NCBI GenBank assembly: GCA_000238815.2
Contig: AFXB01000009.1
Location: forward strand, 32,422-96,421
Source of the DNA: SAR116 cluster alpha proteobacterium HIMB100
GTDB taxonomy: Bacteria; Pseudomonadota; Alphaproteobacteria; Puniceispirillales; Puniceispirillaceae
Length of the DNA stretch: 64,000 nt
Direction of reading: 5' to 3'
A program made the translations under genes and the position numbers. Shown here piece after piece: positions 1-10,643 of this stretch. Position 1 is the first letter of the stretch; every line of letters starts with the position of its first letter. Under the pieces are notes generated by a model that was not told the DNA's origin, ran no database searches, and saw nothing but the letters and a program-made list of their open reading frames with translations.

Positions 1-160
1 GCGACAGCTCATCTAACAGTAAGTCGTTTTTCGTTGAATTGTCTAATAGTGCCCAGCCATTATTGAATGCGGTTCCCTCTAGCCAAGGATCACACAAAAG
101 AATAAATTCATCTGTTTCACACATGTAGGAAGCGTGATTAAGAAATTTTAAGGCTTTCAT
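1..160 (-). CDS. Partial MBL-fold (UlaG-like) metallo-hydrolase, N-terminus only
   Basis: The reading frame starts with ATG at 160 and stays open to the window edge, giving 53 codons. The peptide begins MKALKFLNHASYM and continues with ILLCDPWLEGTAFNNGW. The N-terminal FLNHAS strand-turn followed by a DPW...G.AF..GW segment is what I know from UlaG-like metallo-beta-lactamase-fold proteins that sit in surface-polysaccharide and nonulosonic-acid clusters. The metal ligands of the HxHxDH motif would lie beyond the edge, so activity cannot be judged. Its ATG overlaps the TGA of the frame upstream (ATGA at 157-160), which suggests it belongs to an operon whose earlier genes have been replaced by the integrase relic. 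Family assignment is moderate; a specific function is not claimed. Confidence 0.55.
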   Translation of the reverse strand, partial: MKALKFLNHASYMCETDEFILLCDPWLEGTAFNNGWALLDNSTKNDLLLDELS

Positions 161-245
161 TTTCTTCCACGTCCTTCAGCTAACGAGCCTTTCAGCATTG
201 CAGCAGTAAAGCCAAACTCTTCGCAAAGAAGCTTTACCTTTTTCA
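157..245 (-). pseudogene. C-terminal remnant of an unidentified gene upstream of the metallo-hydrolase
   Basis: In a frame different from the integrase relic, the minus strand encodes a peptide ending CEEFGFTAAMLKGSLAEG plus RGRK, then TGA. The TGA overlaps the metallo-hydrolase ATG, the usual sign of translational coupling. The frame has no start of its own: upstream it runs into integrase sequence. I read it as the tail of a gene whose body was lost at the integrase junction near 243. I do not recognise the family. Confidence 0.35.
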
Positions 246-459
246 ATTGCAGTAGCTTCACTGCGTGTGCGTAGGCTTTTACGTGCGTACTTGTTTTCTT
301 TTGGCAACCACATACGAAACTGCCAATACTCACCTCGCTTGTAGATACAAGCTTCGTCGAATATTGCTATTTCGCCTTCAGCAAAGTGCTGTTTCTTCAG
401 TGCCAAATCTTAGTCTCTGAGTTACTACGAGTTTCAGTAGTCACACGTTTGTGCAACAT
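176..459 (-). pseudogene. Broken tyrosine recombinase (integrase), N-terminal fragment next to guaA
   Basis: The segment EGEIAIFDEACIYKRG through WQFRMWLPKENKYARKS and TRSEATAIEKGK is the N-terminal region of a phage/island-type tyrosine recombinase that I recognise from alphaproteobacterial integrases. The longest open stretch begins at a TTG (406). A better start is ATG at 459, which opens MLHKRVTTETRSNSETKI in another frame, so a one-base deletion near 405 probably separates the two parts. After about 243 the sequence stops resembling an integrase and ends at 176, so the core-binding and catalytic domains (R...HxxR...Y) are absent. The gene cannot be functional. It lies 110 bases from the guaA stop codon and points away from it, the arrangement expected of an island integrated at guaA. 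Confidence 0.7.
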
Positions 460-569
460 TTTGTGTAACTGTAAGAAAAAAGACTTAGGAAATCAACGAT
501 TGATTTCTGATTGTGAAAGTAATGTGTAAGTAAATAATTCAATAAAATCAATTACTTAAAACATATAAA

Positions 570-2126
570 CTACTCCCATTCAATCGTGCCGGGAGGTTTG
601 CTGGTGATATCATACACCACACGGTTGACGCCTTTGACTTCATTCACCAGCCTTGTGGCCACACGGTTCAAAAACGCATGTTCAAACGGATAGCTTTCGG
701 CTGTCATGCCGTCTGTTGAGGTGACCGCCCGCAAGGCACAGACATATTCATATGATCGGGCATCCCCCATCACGCCAACCGTTTTCACCGGCAGCAGCAC
801 GGCAAAAGCCTGCCAGATATCATCATACAGACCCTGTTTGCGGATTTCATCAAGATAGACAGTATCAGCGGCGCGCAGAATATTCAGCTTTTCGTCTGTA
901 ATCTCACCTGGTATCCGGATCGCCAGGCCCGGGCCCGGAAAGGGATGCCGGCCAACAAAGGTCTCTGGTAAGCCCAGCTCACGCCCTAATGCGCGCACCT
1001 CGTCCTTGAACAGCATGCGCAGAGGCTCAACAAGCTCAAGGGCCATATCATCAGGCAAACCGCCAACATTGTGATGTGATTTGATGGTGACATGATTGCC
1101 GCCTGCCGCCGATATGGATTCGATCACATCCGGATATAATGTGCCCTGAGCCAGGAAACCGGCATCTTTAACTTTGGCAGATTCTTCATCAAACACTTCG
1201 ATAAAGCTTCTGCCGATAATTTTGCGTTTTTCTTCCGGGTCTGTGACACCAGCAAGACGCGATAAGAACAAATCAGACGCATCATGATGAACAAGCGGGA
1301 TATTATAATGGCCACGGAACAGAGAGACCACTTGGTCAGCCTCTCCGGCACGCATCAGGCCAGTATCCACAAACACACAAGTCAGCTGGTCGCCAATCGC
1401 CTGATGAATCAGGACTGCCGCAACAGAGCTGTCTACGCCGCCAGACAGACCGCAAATCACCCCGCGAGAGCCCACCTGTTCACGAATGGCGGCAATTGCT
1501 TGATCTTTATAAGCTGCCATAGTCCAGCTGGGCGTACACCCACAAATCCGGGTCGCAAAATTCCCCAGCAAGCCTGCCCCGCCCTGTGTGTGAACAACTT
1601 CAGGATGGAACTGAACCGCATAATAGCTGCGCGCCTCATCAGCGGTAGCCGCAAAAGGAGCGCCTGGTGAACGGGCAATCACAGCAAACCCCTCTGGCAG
1701 GGCAGCCACATGATCTCCGTGACTCATCCAGACCGTCTGCTGGCTGTCCTGTGGCCAGACGCCGTCAAATAACGGGCTTTCGGCCAGCACATCAACGTCA
1801 GCGCGGCCAAATTCACGACTGTTACCGGCTTCGACCTTGCCGCCAAGCTGGGCACAGATGGTCTGCTGGCCATAACAAATGCCCAAAACCGGAATGCCCG
1901 CGTCAAACACAGCTTGCGGTGCACGGGGCGTGTCAGCCTGTGTAACTGAATTTGGCCCACCAGACAGAATGACCCCTTTCACCCCGCGCAGACGGGCAGC
2001 CATGTCGGTTTTGTCCAGAACAGAGCTGGGCAGAATTTCGGTGTAGACAGACTGTTCACGCAGGCGGCGGGCAATCAGCTGAGTGACCTGTGAGCCGAAA
2101 TCAATAATCAGTAACGTATCAGGCAT
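570..2126 (-). CDS. guaA: GMP synthase (glutamine-hydrolysing)
   Basis: GuaA converts XMP to GMP using ATP and ammonia from glutamine, the last step of de novo guanine nucleotide synthesis. At 518 residues it is full length for the single-chain enzyme. The N-terminal class I amidotransferase domain has its nucleophile in GICYGQQ (Cys84) and the partner residues in VQFHPEV (His174, Glu176). The ATP-pyrophosphatase domain carries the P-loop SGGVDSS at 228-234, and the C-terminal dimerisation domain ends in the family's typical GTIEWE. The start [13 protein letters not shown] matches the usual N-terminus. It lies 27 bases after guaB on the same strand, so guaBA is an operon. Its 3' end is the well-known integration target for islands and faces the integrase relic. 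Confidence 0.98.
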   Translation of the reverse strand: MPDTLLIIDFGSQVTQLIARRLREQSVYTEILPSSVLDKTDMAARLRGVKGVILSGGPNSVTQADTPRAPQAVFDAGIPVLGICYGQQTICAQLGGKVEAGNSREFGRADVDVLAESPLFDGVWPQDSQQTVWMSHGDHVAALPEGFAVIARSPGAPFAATADEARSYYAVQFHPEVVHTQGGAGLLGNFATRICGCTPSWTMAAYKDQAIAAIREQVGSRGVICGLSGGVDSSVAAVLIHQAIGDQLTCVFVDTGLMRAGEADQVVSLFRGHYNIPLVHHDASDLFLSRLAGVTDPEEKRKIIGRSFIEVFDEESAKVKDAGFLAQGTLYPDVIESISAAGGNHVTIKSHHNVGGLPDDMALELVEPLRMLFKDEVRALGRELGLPETFVGRHPFPGPGLAIRIPGEITDEKLNILRAADTVYLDEIRKQGLYDDIWQAFAVLLPVKTVGVMGDARSYEYVCALRAVTSTDGMTAESYPFEHAFLNRVATRLVNEVKGVNRVVYDITSKPPGTIEWE

Positions 2127-2153
2127 AAATTCACTACACTTTCAAAGACGGAC

Positions 2154-3698
<1,545 letters not shown>

Positions 3699-3707
3699 CT
3701 AAACTGG

Positions 3708-4499
3708 TTAAATTGGGGAATAGCCTGTTTGTTCCTCAGGCGCATCCACAAACCGGTCATCAGGCGGGGCACCGCGAAAGCCTGTTGCCAGCAGATAGGT
3801 TTCCACAGATTCGGACCGGCTGGCCGGTGGCTTCAGATAACGCACCTTCTCAAACCGCTGATTCAGCATATCCTGAAACTGTCTGTCACTGCCGCCGCGA
3901 AAAGCTTTGGCTAGAAAAATGCCATCAGGCGCCAGCACCTGGTCAGCAAAATCAAGCGCGATTTCAAGCAAACCCATGGTCCGCAAATGATCGGTCTGGC
4001 GATGACCGGTTGTCGCCGCCGCCATATCTGACAGAACCGCATCCGCCTGGCCATTTATGGCGGTGTGCACCTGATTGAGAATAGCAGGATCAGTAATGTC
4101 ACCGACCAGAAGTTCGGCCCCCGGCACCGGATCAACTTCCAGCAGATCAATGCCAACCAATGCCCCTTTCCCCGTTTCAATCCGGCACCGCTTCATCACC
4201 ACCTGAAGCCAGCCGCCAGGCGCACAACCCAGGTCAACAACCCGCATGTGCGGAACAAGAAATTGATGTTTATCATCCATTTGTTCGAGCTTAATCGCAG
4301 CGCGTGAGCGAAACCCGCGTGACTGCGCTTCAGCGACAAACGGGTCATTCAACTGGCGGGTCAGCCAGCGTTGCGATGACGGCTTGCGGCCGCGCATTTT
4401 TTTCGGCTGCAAGGTCAGCCCGGCCTTGGAGCGGTAAGACCGACCAGATGACCCTTTTTTACGTCCCGATGACGAGGAGTTTCCTGAACGTTCGGACAT
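3708..4499 (-). CDS. rlmE: 23S rRNA 2'-O-ribose methyltransferase RlmE (RrmJ/FtsJ)
   Basis: RlmE methylates the 2'-OH of U2552 in the 23S A-loop using S-adenosylmethionine, a late step in 50S assembly. The FtsJ fold is clear: SAM-binding motif VVDLGCAPGGW near residue 90 and a K-D-K-E catalytic tetrad at Lys70, Asp158 (LSDMAA), Lys198 (FLAKAF) and Glu233 (SESVETY). The protein is 263 residues, longer than the roughly 209 of E. coli, because of a basic Ser/Arg/Gly-rich N-terminal tail of about 45 residues that may help RNA binding. A GGGGGAG stretch lies upstream of the ATG. It sits just upstream of guaB with a gap of about 78 bases. Confidence 0.95.
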   Translation of the reverse strand: MSERSGNSSSSGRKKGSSGRSYRSKAGLTLQPKKMRGRKPSSQRWLTRQLNDPFVAEAQSRGFRSRAAIKLEQMDDKHQFLVPHMRVVDLGCAPGGWLQVVMKRCRIETGKGALVGIDLLEVDPVPGAELLVGDITDPAILNQVHTAINGQADAVLSDMAAATTGHRQTDHLRTMGLLEIALDFADQVLAPDGIFLAKAFRGGSDRQFQDMLNQRFEKVRYLKPPASRSESVETYLLATGFRGAPPDDRFVDAPEEQTGYSPI

Positions 4500-4534
4500 A
4501 AGTTCTGTGCTCCCCCTTGCAAGGACCGCTGCAT

Positions 4535-7500
4535 TTAGAGTGAGAACGTAAAGAACTTCCAGACCGGGCGCAAGAGCCGGCCAATAAACCGGCCAAGACG
4601 ATGCAGGTCCTGGCCTATGCCCAATGTTGCCGGCACCAAAAACAGAACCAGACTGGTGGTCACCGCCAGACCAAACACAATTGTGGTCGCCATGGGAATC
4701 AGAAATTGGGCCTGAAGTGAGGTTTCAAACATCAATGTCGACAAACCGCCAATCGTCGTCATTGAGGTCAGCAGTACCGGCCGCAGCCTGTCTACTGTAC
4801 CCTGAACAATGGCCTGTTCAGACGGGCCATCAATTTCGTCCATCCTGCGTTCAATCGTTGCCACCAGAATAATTGAGTTGTTGACCACAATTCCGGATAA
4901 GGCAATCAGGGCAAATAAGGACAGAATATTCAGGTTTAATCCCATCACATAATGCCCGACCACCGCGCCGATTAGCCCGAACGGGATCATGACCATCACT
5001 GCAAGAGGCCGTGTCCAGCTGGCAAACACCCAGGCCAGTATCGCATACATGCATAATAAGCCCAGAATACCGCCACTGGCCATATCAGCAAAAGCCTCAC
5101 CCTGCTCCTGTTCACGCCCGTCAAAGCGGTAGCGGATATTATTATCTTTGACAAATTCACCAAAATCCCCGCCTTCAAGAACTTCCCTGACCTGAGAGGT
5201 GTTGATAACAGCATCATCCAAATCACCCTGAACAGCCACTTCGCGGAAGCCATCCTGACGCCGGACAATCGAAAAGCCTAACCGGTTTTCAATGGTTGCG
5301 ACATCACCAAGAGACACAAAATTGCCTTGCGGCGTGATCAGACGCAGGGCAGACAAGGTATCTGTTGCGACTTCATCTGCAGGTCGGGACAAACGGACTG
5401 TCACCACTTCATCCCCGCGCGGGAACCGCCTGACCACAGCCCCGTCGAGGGCTGCACGCACCTGTGCACCCACAGACTGAGTGGTAAAACCAAGGGACCG
5501 ACCAAGTGCAGAGAGCCGGATAATGCGTTCTTCTGCGCCATAATTCAGATTATCTTCAATATCAGATGTGCCCGGAATAGCAGACGCAATCTGGATCACC
5601 TGTTGCGAGATGGCCTTCATCTCATCTAAGTCATCACCCAAGATACGCACGTCCAGCTCACGCCCGGGCGGGCCACCTTCTGGTGCACGCACAATCAGAC
5701 GTTCCAGGCCGGGCATTGGTCTGATTTCAGCACGCATAGCCTGAACAAATTCCTGAACCCTGACATCACGCTGATCAGCTGTAATCAGCTCTATCATCAT
5801 GCCGGCCCTGATATCACTTGCCCCGCCGCTTGGCTGGCCGTCATTCCCGTCTGAAACATGAGCCCCTGTCACGCCATAGGCAAAAGACACCAGCCCCCCC
5901 TGACCATCAGTCAGATCTGATTCAACGCGGTCTAACGCCCGTTCCATTTCAGCCAGCATAATTTGTGTCTGGGTGGATGTTGACCCGGATGCCATCGTGA
6001 CATTGGCATAAATATTATCGGCTTCAGGTGCAGAGAAAAACACAAACCCTACACGCCCGCTGGACATCATGCCGACAGCCGTCATCAGCAACCCGATAGC
6101 CAGAGCAAAAGTGGCATATCTGAAGCGGAACGCTATAGTGACCAGAAGTCCGAATACGCGGTCACGAACAAAGTCGAACCCTTTGTCGAATGTCCGCCTG
6201 AACCATCCTTCTTCTTTCGCTTTATCCGCACCGGAATGTGCCAGATGCGCAGGCAGAATTGAAAAACATTCAATCAAACTGGCCAGAAGAACAGCACAAA
6301 CAACAGCGGGTATCGCACCGATGATTACACCGATAACGCCTTTGATTGTAAATAGGGGCAGGAAGGCCGCGACCGTTGTCAGCATGGCAGACATAACCGG
6401 CGGCCCCATTCTGGTCGCCGATAATATCGCAGCCTGTTCTATTGGCAGGTTTCGTCGACGACGCAAATATTCAGCATGCTCGCCAATCACAATCGCGTCA
6501 TCAACCACAATCCCTAAAGCCATGATCAAACCAAAAAGAGAGATCATATTAATGGATTGTCCGGTGGCGAACATTACACCAAATGTGGCCAGAAAGGCTA
6601 CCGGAATCCCTGCCGCCACCCAGAACGCCACCCGCCATGGCAGAAAGGCAAACAGAACCAGAAGCACCAGAATGAGCCCGCTGAGCCCATTTTCAACCAT
6701 CAGCCAAATCCGTTCAGAAATCAGATTGGCCGCTACATTATATTGAGCAATCTGGAGCCCCTGCGGCAAAGACGGGATTTTATCCGCAACATAGGCCTGA
6801 ACAATCTCGTTCGTTACAAGAGAATCGCTGGCCTTGCCGCGCAGAACGTGCAGTTCAACAGCAGGCTGGCCCTTATGTTCATATAATACAGCAGGGGTCT
6901 GGATTGTATCCGTGATGGTGCCCACCTCACCCAGAGTAACCACACTGCCGTCCTGGCGCACAAAAATATTGATATCTTCATATTCTGCCGCTGATTTGCG
7001 CAAGCCGATTGATCTGACGCGCAACGCCCCGTCGGCAAACCGCCCTGCCGGCACATCAACAGAACTTCCGGCAATCATATTTGAGATATCAAGCAGTGTC
7101 AGGCCAAGACGGGCCAGCTCTGCTTCTCGTATCTCAATTCTGATCTCCTCATCAGGCAGTCCGATCAGCTCGACCTTATCCACGCCATTTTGCAGCAGAT
7201 CTTCTTTAATCAGCTTGGCATGATGACGCAGAGCTGACAGGCTGTATGGGCCAAATAAGACCAGGCGGGATACAGTATCAAAAAATTCTCCCTTCACAAT
7301 CTCAGGGGCATCGGCATCACGGGGAAATTCAACAAGCCCGACGGCTGCCTCAACATCGGCCAATGCTTTTTGCATATCCGTGCCAAAAACAAATTCGACC
7401 TGTGCGATACCCCTGCCTTCATAAGACGAGGACATCACTTTCTTCACATTGGCGATGGTCCGCAATTCAGGTTCCAGTGGCTGGATAACATTACTGTCCA

Positions 7501-7681
7501 CATCTTCTGCTGTGGCCCCTGACCATTCAACAGTGACGCCAACAACCTCAACATCCACTGTCGGGAAAAACTGTTTATTCAGACGCGCAGCTGACATACC
7601 GCCAACCACGACCATTACAATCATGATCAGATTTGCCGCAGTACGATGTTTGACAAAAAATTCAACAATCTGGCTGAACAT
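4535..7681 (-). CDS. RND-family inner-membrane efflux pump (AcrB/MexF-like)
   Basis: This 1048-residue inner-membrane pump uses the proton gradient to expel compounds through a tripartite envelope channel. It has the RND layout: a first membrane helix (IMIVMVVVGGM), a large periplasmic loop, a transmembrane bundle, then a second half with the same arrangement. The proton-relay aspartates sit in helix 4 as GIVVDDAIVIGEH. The motif GNFVSLGDVATIE and the helix-10 segment containing NNSIILVATIE are also typical. It follows the adaptor gene by 56 bases on the same strand. No outer-membrane channel gene is adjacent, so a TolC homologue elsewhere is presumably shared. The specific substrate cannot be told from sequence. 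Confidence 0.95.
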   Translation of the reverse strand: MFSQIVEFFVKHRTAANLIMIVMVVVGGMSAARLNKQFFPTVDVEVVGVTVEWSGATAEDVDSNVIQPLEPELRTIANVKKVMSSSYEGRGIAQVEFVFGTDMQKALADVEAAVGLVEFPRDADAPEIVKGEFFDTVSRLVLFGPYSLSALRHHAKLIKEDLLQNGVDKVELIGLPDEEIRIEIREAELARLGLTLLDISNMIAGSSVDVPAGRFADGALRVRSIGLRKSAAEYEDINIFVRQDGSVVTLGEVGTITDTIQTPAVLYEHKGQPAVELHVLRGKASDSLVTNEIVQAYVADKIPSLPQGLQIAQYNVAANLISERIWLMVENGLSGLILVLLVLFAFLPWRVAFWVAAGIPVAFLATFGVMFATGQSINMISLFGLIMALGIVVDDAIVIGEHAEYLRRRRNLPIEQAAILSATRMGPPVMSAMLTTVAAFLPLFTIKGVIGVIIGAIPAVVCAVLLASLIECFSILPAHLAHSGADKAKEEGWFRRTFDKGFDFVRDRVFGLLVTIAFRFRYATFALAIGLLMTAVGMMSSGRVGFVFFSAPEADNIYANVTMASGSTSTQTQIMLAEMERALDRVESDLTDGQGGLVSFAYGVTGAHVSDGNDGQPSGGASDIRAGMMIELITADQRDVRVQEFVQAMRAEIRPMPGLERLIVRAPEGGPPGRELDVRILGDDLDEMKAISQQVIQIASAIPGTSDIEDNLNYGAEERIIRLSALGRSLGFTTQSVGAQVRAALDGAVVRRFPRGDEVVTVRLSRPADEVATDTLSALRLITPQGNFVSLGDVATIENRLGFSIVRRQDGFREVAVQGDLDDAVINTSQVREVLEGGDFGEFVKDNNIRYRFDGREQEQGEAFADMASGGILGLLCMYAILAWVFASWTRPLAVMVMIPFGLIGAVVGHYVMGLNLNILSLFALIALSGIVVNNSIILVATIERRMDEIDGPSEQAIVQGTVDRLRPVLLTSMTTIGGLSTLMFETSLQAQFLIPMATTIVFGLAVTTSLVLFLVPATLGIGQDLHRLGRFIGRLLRPVWKFFTFSL

Positions 7682-7737
7682 CAGGATGTCGCCTTTCTGA
7701 GTCTATTCTGGTTCATCTGGCACAATTCATCAGGCAC

Positions 7738-8907
7738 TTATTGGCCGTCAGTGGCTGTGCGGACACGCAGACCATTGCCAATACCTGGCAGACGAGTAGC
7801 AATAACCTGATCACCTGTCGTCAGCTCACCAGAAACCCAAATCCGGCCCGGGCTGCGATGCATCAAAGACACGTTACGCTGGCGTGCACGCCCGTCTTCG
7901 ATAACAAATACATTATCCCGACCGACAAGGGCTTCTTCAGGCAGCTCAAAAACGCCGATCAGAACCCGTCCTGAATAAGACACTTCAACAAATGCCCCTG
8001 GCGGTACCGAACGTGCCGCGTCATCTGGCAGTTCAGCATAAAGCCGCCCACCCCCTTCATTCCGGTCCACCACAACTTCTGCACGAGTGATGGTCGCTTG
8101 TGTCTTTGAGACCACATTCCCTTCAGAAGACCAGCTCAAGGTGACGGGCTGGCCGATCAGTCTGTTAACATTGGCATAAATATCAGCAGCCACGACAAAC
8201 GACACTTCCAGGCTGGACAGATCCGTCAGAGTGGCCACCAGATAGGTATTACTGACCTGATTGCCCAAGGCCAGATCAACACCAGATAAGGACCCGCTGA
8301 ACGGGGCCTTCAGCACCGCATCTTCAAGGTCTTTGCGGTGGCGGCGCTGGCTGACCTTTAATTCGGCCAGCCTGGCTTTGGCCATGGCGAGTTGGTTTGA
8401 CGCCTGTGAGACAGCAAGCTCAGATGCATCCACCTCTGCCTGAGAGCCAACCGATTTGTCAAACAAGGACCGAGCCCGTGCCGCCATGCGCTGGCGCAGA
8501 GCCAATTGCGCAGTAAATTCTTTAATCTGGCTTGTTTCCGCCTCAATCTGAACATTCACAGTATCCAAGGCCAATTGAAGACGTTCTGTATCCAGCCTGG
8601 CCAGCTCATCCCCTGTGCTGACATCTGCCCCATTTCGCAATTTGTCTGAGACGCGGGCCACCTCGCCAGCCACACCAAAGCGCAAATGTGCGTCTCTGGC
8701 TGCAACAACCGTCCCAAAAGCCTGTTCAAGCGGACGCGCATCTGCCTGTTGGGCCAGGACGCTTTTCACTGTCCAGACCTGTTCTTCAGGAGCCTGTGGT
8801 TTGACAACCTGTTTTGTGGCCTGCAGGTAATTATACACAACGATAAAAAACCCGAATATGATCAGCGCGGGAACACCTTTTGTGAGAATGGTTCTGATAA
8901 TGGACAT
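7738..8907 (-). CDS. RND efflux periplasmic adaptor (membrane fusion protein, HlyD/AcrA type)
   Basis: This is the periplasmic adaptor that links the downstream RND pump to an outer-membrane channel. I start it at the ATG at 8907 (MSIIRTILTKGVPALIIFG), which opens directly into a membrane anchor; an upstream GTG at 9033 would add 42 unlikely residues. After the anchor come a lipoyl-like half (TVVAARDAHLRFGVAGEV), a long alpha-hairpin (residues about 95-175 rich in Leu, Ala, Gln), the second lipoyl half (LKAPFSGSLSGVDLALG), then beta-barrel and membrane-proximal domains. The protein ends before the pump with a short spacer, giving an adaptor-pump operon. Confidence 0.9.
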   Translation of the reverse strand: MSIIRTILTKGVPALIIFGFFIVVYNYLQATKQVVKPQAPEEQVWTVKSVLAQQADARPLEQAFGTVVAARDAHLRFGVAGEVARVSDKLRNGADVSTGDELARLDTERLQLALDTVNVQIEAETSQIKEFTAQLALRQRMAARARSLFDKSVGSQAEVDASELAVSQASNQLAMAKARLAELKVSQRRHRKDLEDAVLKAPFSGSLSGVDLALGNQVSNTYLVATLTDLSSLEVSFVVAADIYANVNRLIGQPVTLSWSSEGNVVSKTQATITRAEVVVDRNEGGGRLYAELPDDAARSVPPGAFVEVSYSGRVLIGVFELPEEALVGRDNVFVIEDGRARQRNVSLMHRSPGRIWVSGELTTGDQVIATRLPGIGNGLRVRTATDGQ

Positions 8908-9211
8908 TATCTGCCTGCCTTGACTATCTATGCTGTTATTTCTACCTGCCGGCGAAAGCTGCTCTTCGACCCGAATGGCAATGATCAATAGCGATGAGAC
9001 AAGGCCTGCCTTGATCACGCGCCATTCACCCACAACTATATACTGAAGAAAGTCTATTCCGGTCTGGTGTTACATACAAAAAAATTTATGATTATGTCCA
9101 GATAATTTCACACTTATGCAGACAAAACATTTTTACATGACAAGCTGGATGTCTCCTGCTTTGATGCCAGCATGACCATTTCTTTTGCTGCATGTTCAGT
9201 CTGAACCATTC

Positions 9212-10639
9212 ATGTCAACAGACCTGCATAACAATATGACGGTGCGATCTGTGTCGGTATTCGCAGATTTAGGCCGTCTTGCCCTGCCCTTATGTATCGC
9301 GCAACTGGCCTCTATCGGCATTATGACAGCGGATGTTGTGATGATGGGGCAGCTTAGCACCCTTGACCTGGCCGCCGGATCATTAGCGGTCCGGCTGTAT
9401 CAGCCATTTTATTTTTTCTCTCTTGGCCTGCTCAGCGTCATTTCCGCATTGGTGGCCCAGTCAATAGGAGCAGACCAGCCAGATACCGCGCGCCGGGTCT
9501 TCAGACAAGGGTTGATCCTCTCATCTGGTCTGGGAGCGGTATTTATGATGCCTGTTCTGGCCGGAGAGCAGCTGATGCTGTTTTTTGGCCAGTCAGAAGA
9601 CATTGCCGGACGGGCGGCTGATTATCTGTTTTGGTCAGCTTTTGGCCTGCCTGCCTCACTGGTGTTCCTGACCATGCGGTTTTTCACAATGGGCCATGGC
9701 CGGGCAGGACCGCAATTGCTGGCAACCTTTGCCGGGCTGGCCTTTAATATGGTGGCTAATCCGGTTTTGGCCTATGGATATGGCCTTTTGCCCGCACTGG
9801 GCTTAGGCGGCATTGCGCTGGCCACTACCCTGACCTATTTTGTGATGTGCTTCTGCCTGGGCCTCATCATCAAGGTAGACGCGCCCTTTGCACAAACCAA
9901 ACCCTATCAGCGTTGGTGGGTCATTGACCTGTCCCTGATGAAAAAAATTATTCAGGTGGGCTGGCCAAACGGGTTTTTAGTCATGTCAGAAACCGGCATG
10001 TTTGTGGTCGCCGCATTTATCATAGGCCTGTTTGGTGCTGCCCCGCTGGCCGCAGCAGGGATCGCCAATCAAATTGCCGCAATGGCCTTCATGATTCCCT
10101 TGTCGGTTGCACAGGCCTGTGTGATCAGGGTTGGCCGATCTGCCGGCGCTGTTCATCTGGCAGGGGTGAAACAATATGGGAATGGGGGAATTTGGCTGGG
10201 TTGTCTGATTGTGATTCCCCTTACCTGTGGTATTTGGCTCTTTGCTGAACAGCTGGGATTTTTGTTTATTCAGCCAGATGACAAATTGAGCGCACAGACC
10301 ATCGCCTTGATCATTCCAATGTTATGGATCACCGCCCTGTTCCAACTGGGAGACAGTCTGCAGGCCATTATCACAGCCAGCCTGCGCGGCCTGAATGACA
10401 CCAGAATGCCTGCTCTTTATGGGTTTATCTGTTTCTGGATCATCAGTCTTGGCAGTGGTGTGGTGATGGCGTTCTGGCTGGGCTGGGGGCCGGTTGCGGT
10501 CTGGGCCGGCCTGGGTTTGGGGTTAACCCTGAACGCGGCTATACTGGCGCTCAGATGGTGGCGCCGGTTACACGCAGTCGAAGCTGGCAAAATCAGCCTT
10601 CTGGAAGTGTCTGTTAAAAGCCAGACAGAAAGACAATAA
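9212..10639 (+). CDS. MATE-family multidrug/cation exporter
   Basis: This is an inner-membrane antiporter of the MATE family (NorM/DinF branch), which exports organic cations or metabolites using Na+ or H+. The chain has twelve predicted hydrophobic helices in two related halves; IMTADVVMMGQLSTLDLAAG is the characteristic helix 1-2 region of the first half. I start at ATG 9212 (MSTDLHNN); a TTG at 9185 and an ATG at 9236 are alternatives. It is transcribed away from the RND pump, with a ~300-base shared upstream region in which I see no clear operator. Four bases separate its stop from the glnE start, so the two are probably co-transcribed. Confidence 0.9.
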   Translation: MSTDLHNNMTVRSVSVFADLGRLALPLCIAQLASIGIMTADVVMMGQLSTLDLAAGSLAVRLYQPFYFFSLGLLSVISALVAQSIGADQPDTARRVFRQGLILSSGLGAVFMMPVLAGEQLMLFFGQSEDIAGRAADYLFWSAFGLPASLVFLTMRFFTMGHGRAGPQLLATFAGLAFNMVANPVLAYGYGLLPALGLGGIALATTLTYFVMCFCLGLIIKVDAPFAQTKPYQRWWVIDLSLMKKIIQVGWPNGFLVMSETGMFVVAAFIIGLFGAAPLAAAGIANQIAAMAFMIPLSVAQACVIRVGRSAGAVHLAGVKQYGNGGIWLGCLIVIPLTCGIWLFAEQLGFLFIQPDDKLSAQTIALIIPMLWITALFQLGDSLQAIITASLRGLNDTRMPALYGFICFWIISLGSGVVMAFWLGWGPVAVWAGLGLGLTLNAAILALRWWRRLHAVEAGKISLLEVSVKSQTERQ

Positions 10640-10643
10640 CAGG

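Noticed and set aside
121..150. Short similarity between the metallo-hydrolase start (NHASYM) and the polymerase-like gene start (NHATYM at about 59955)
   Set aside because: About 20 bases match but the flanks do not, so coincidence is the more economical reading.
6069..6746. Long open frame antisense to the RND pump gene
   Set aside because: It lies wholly inside a strongly conserved gene on the other strand and its peptide has no family-like pattern; frame openness follows from the codon bias of the pump gene.
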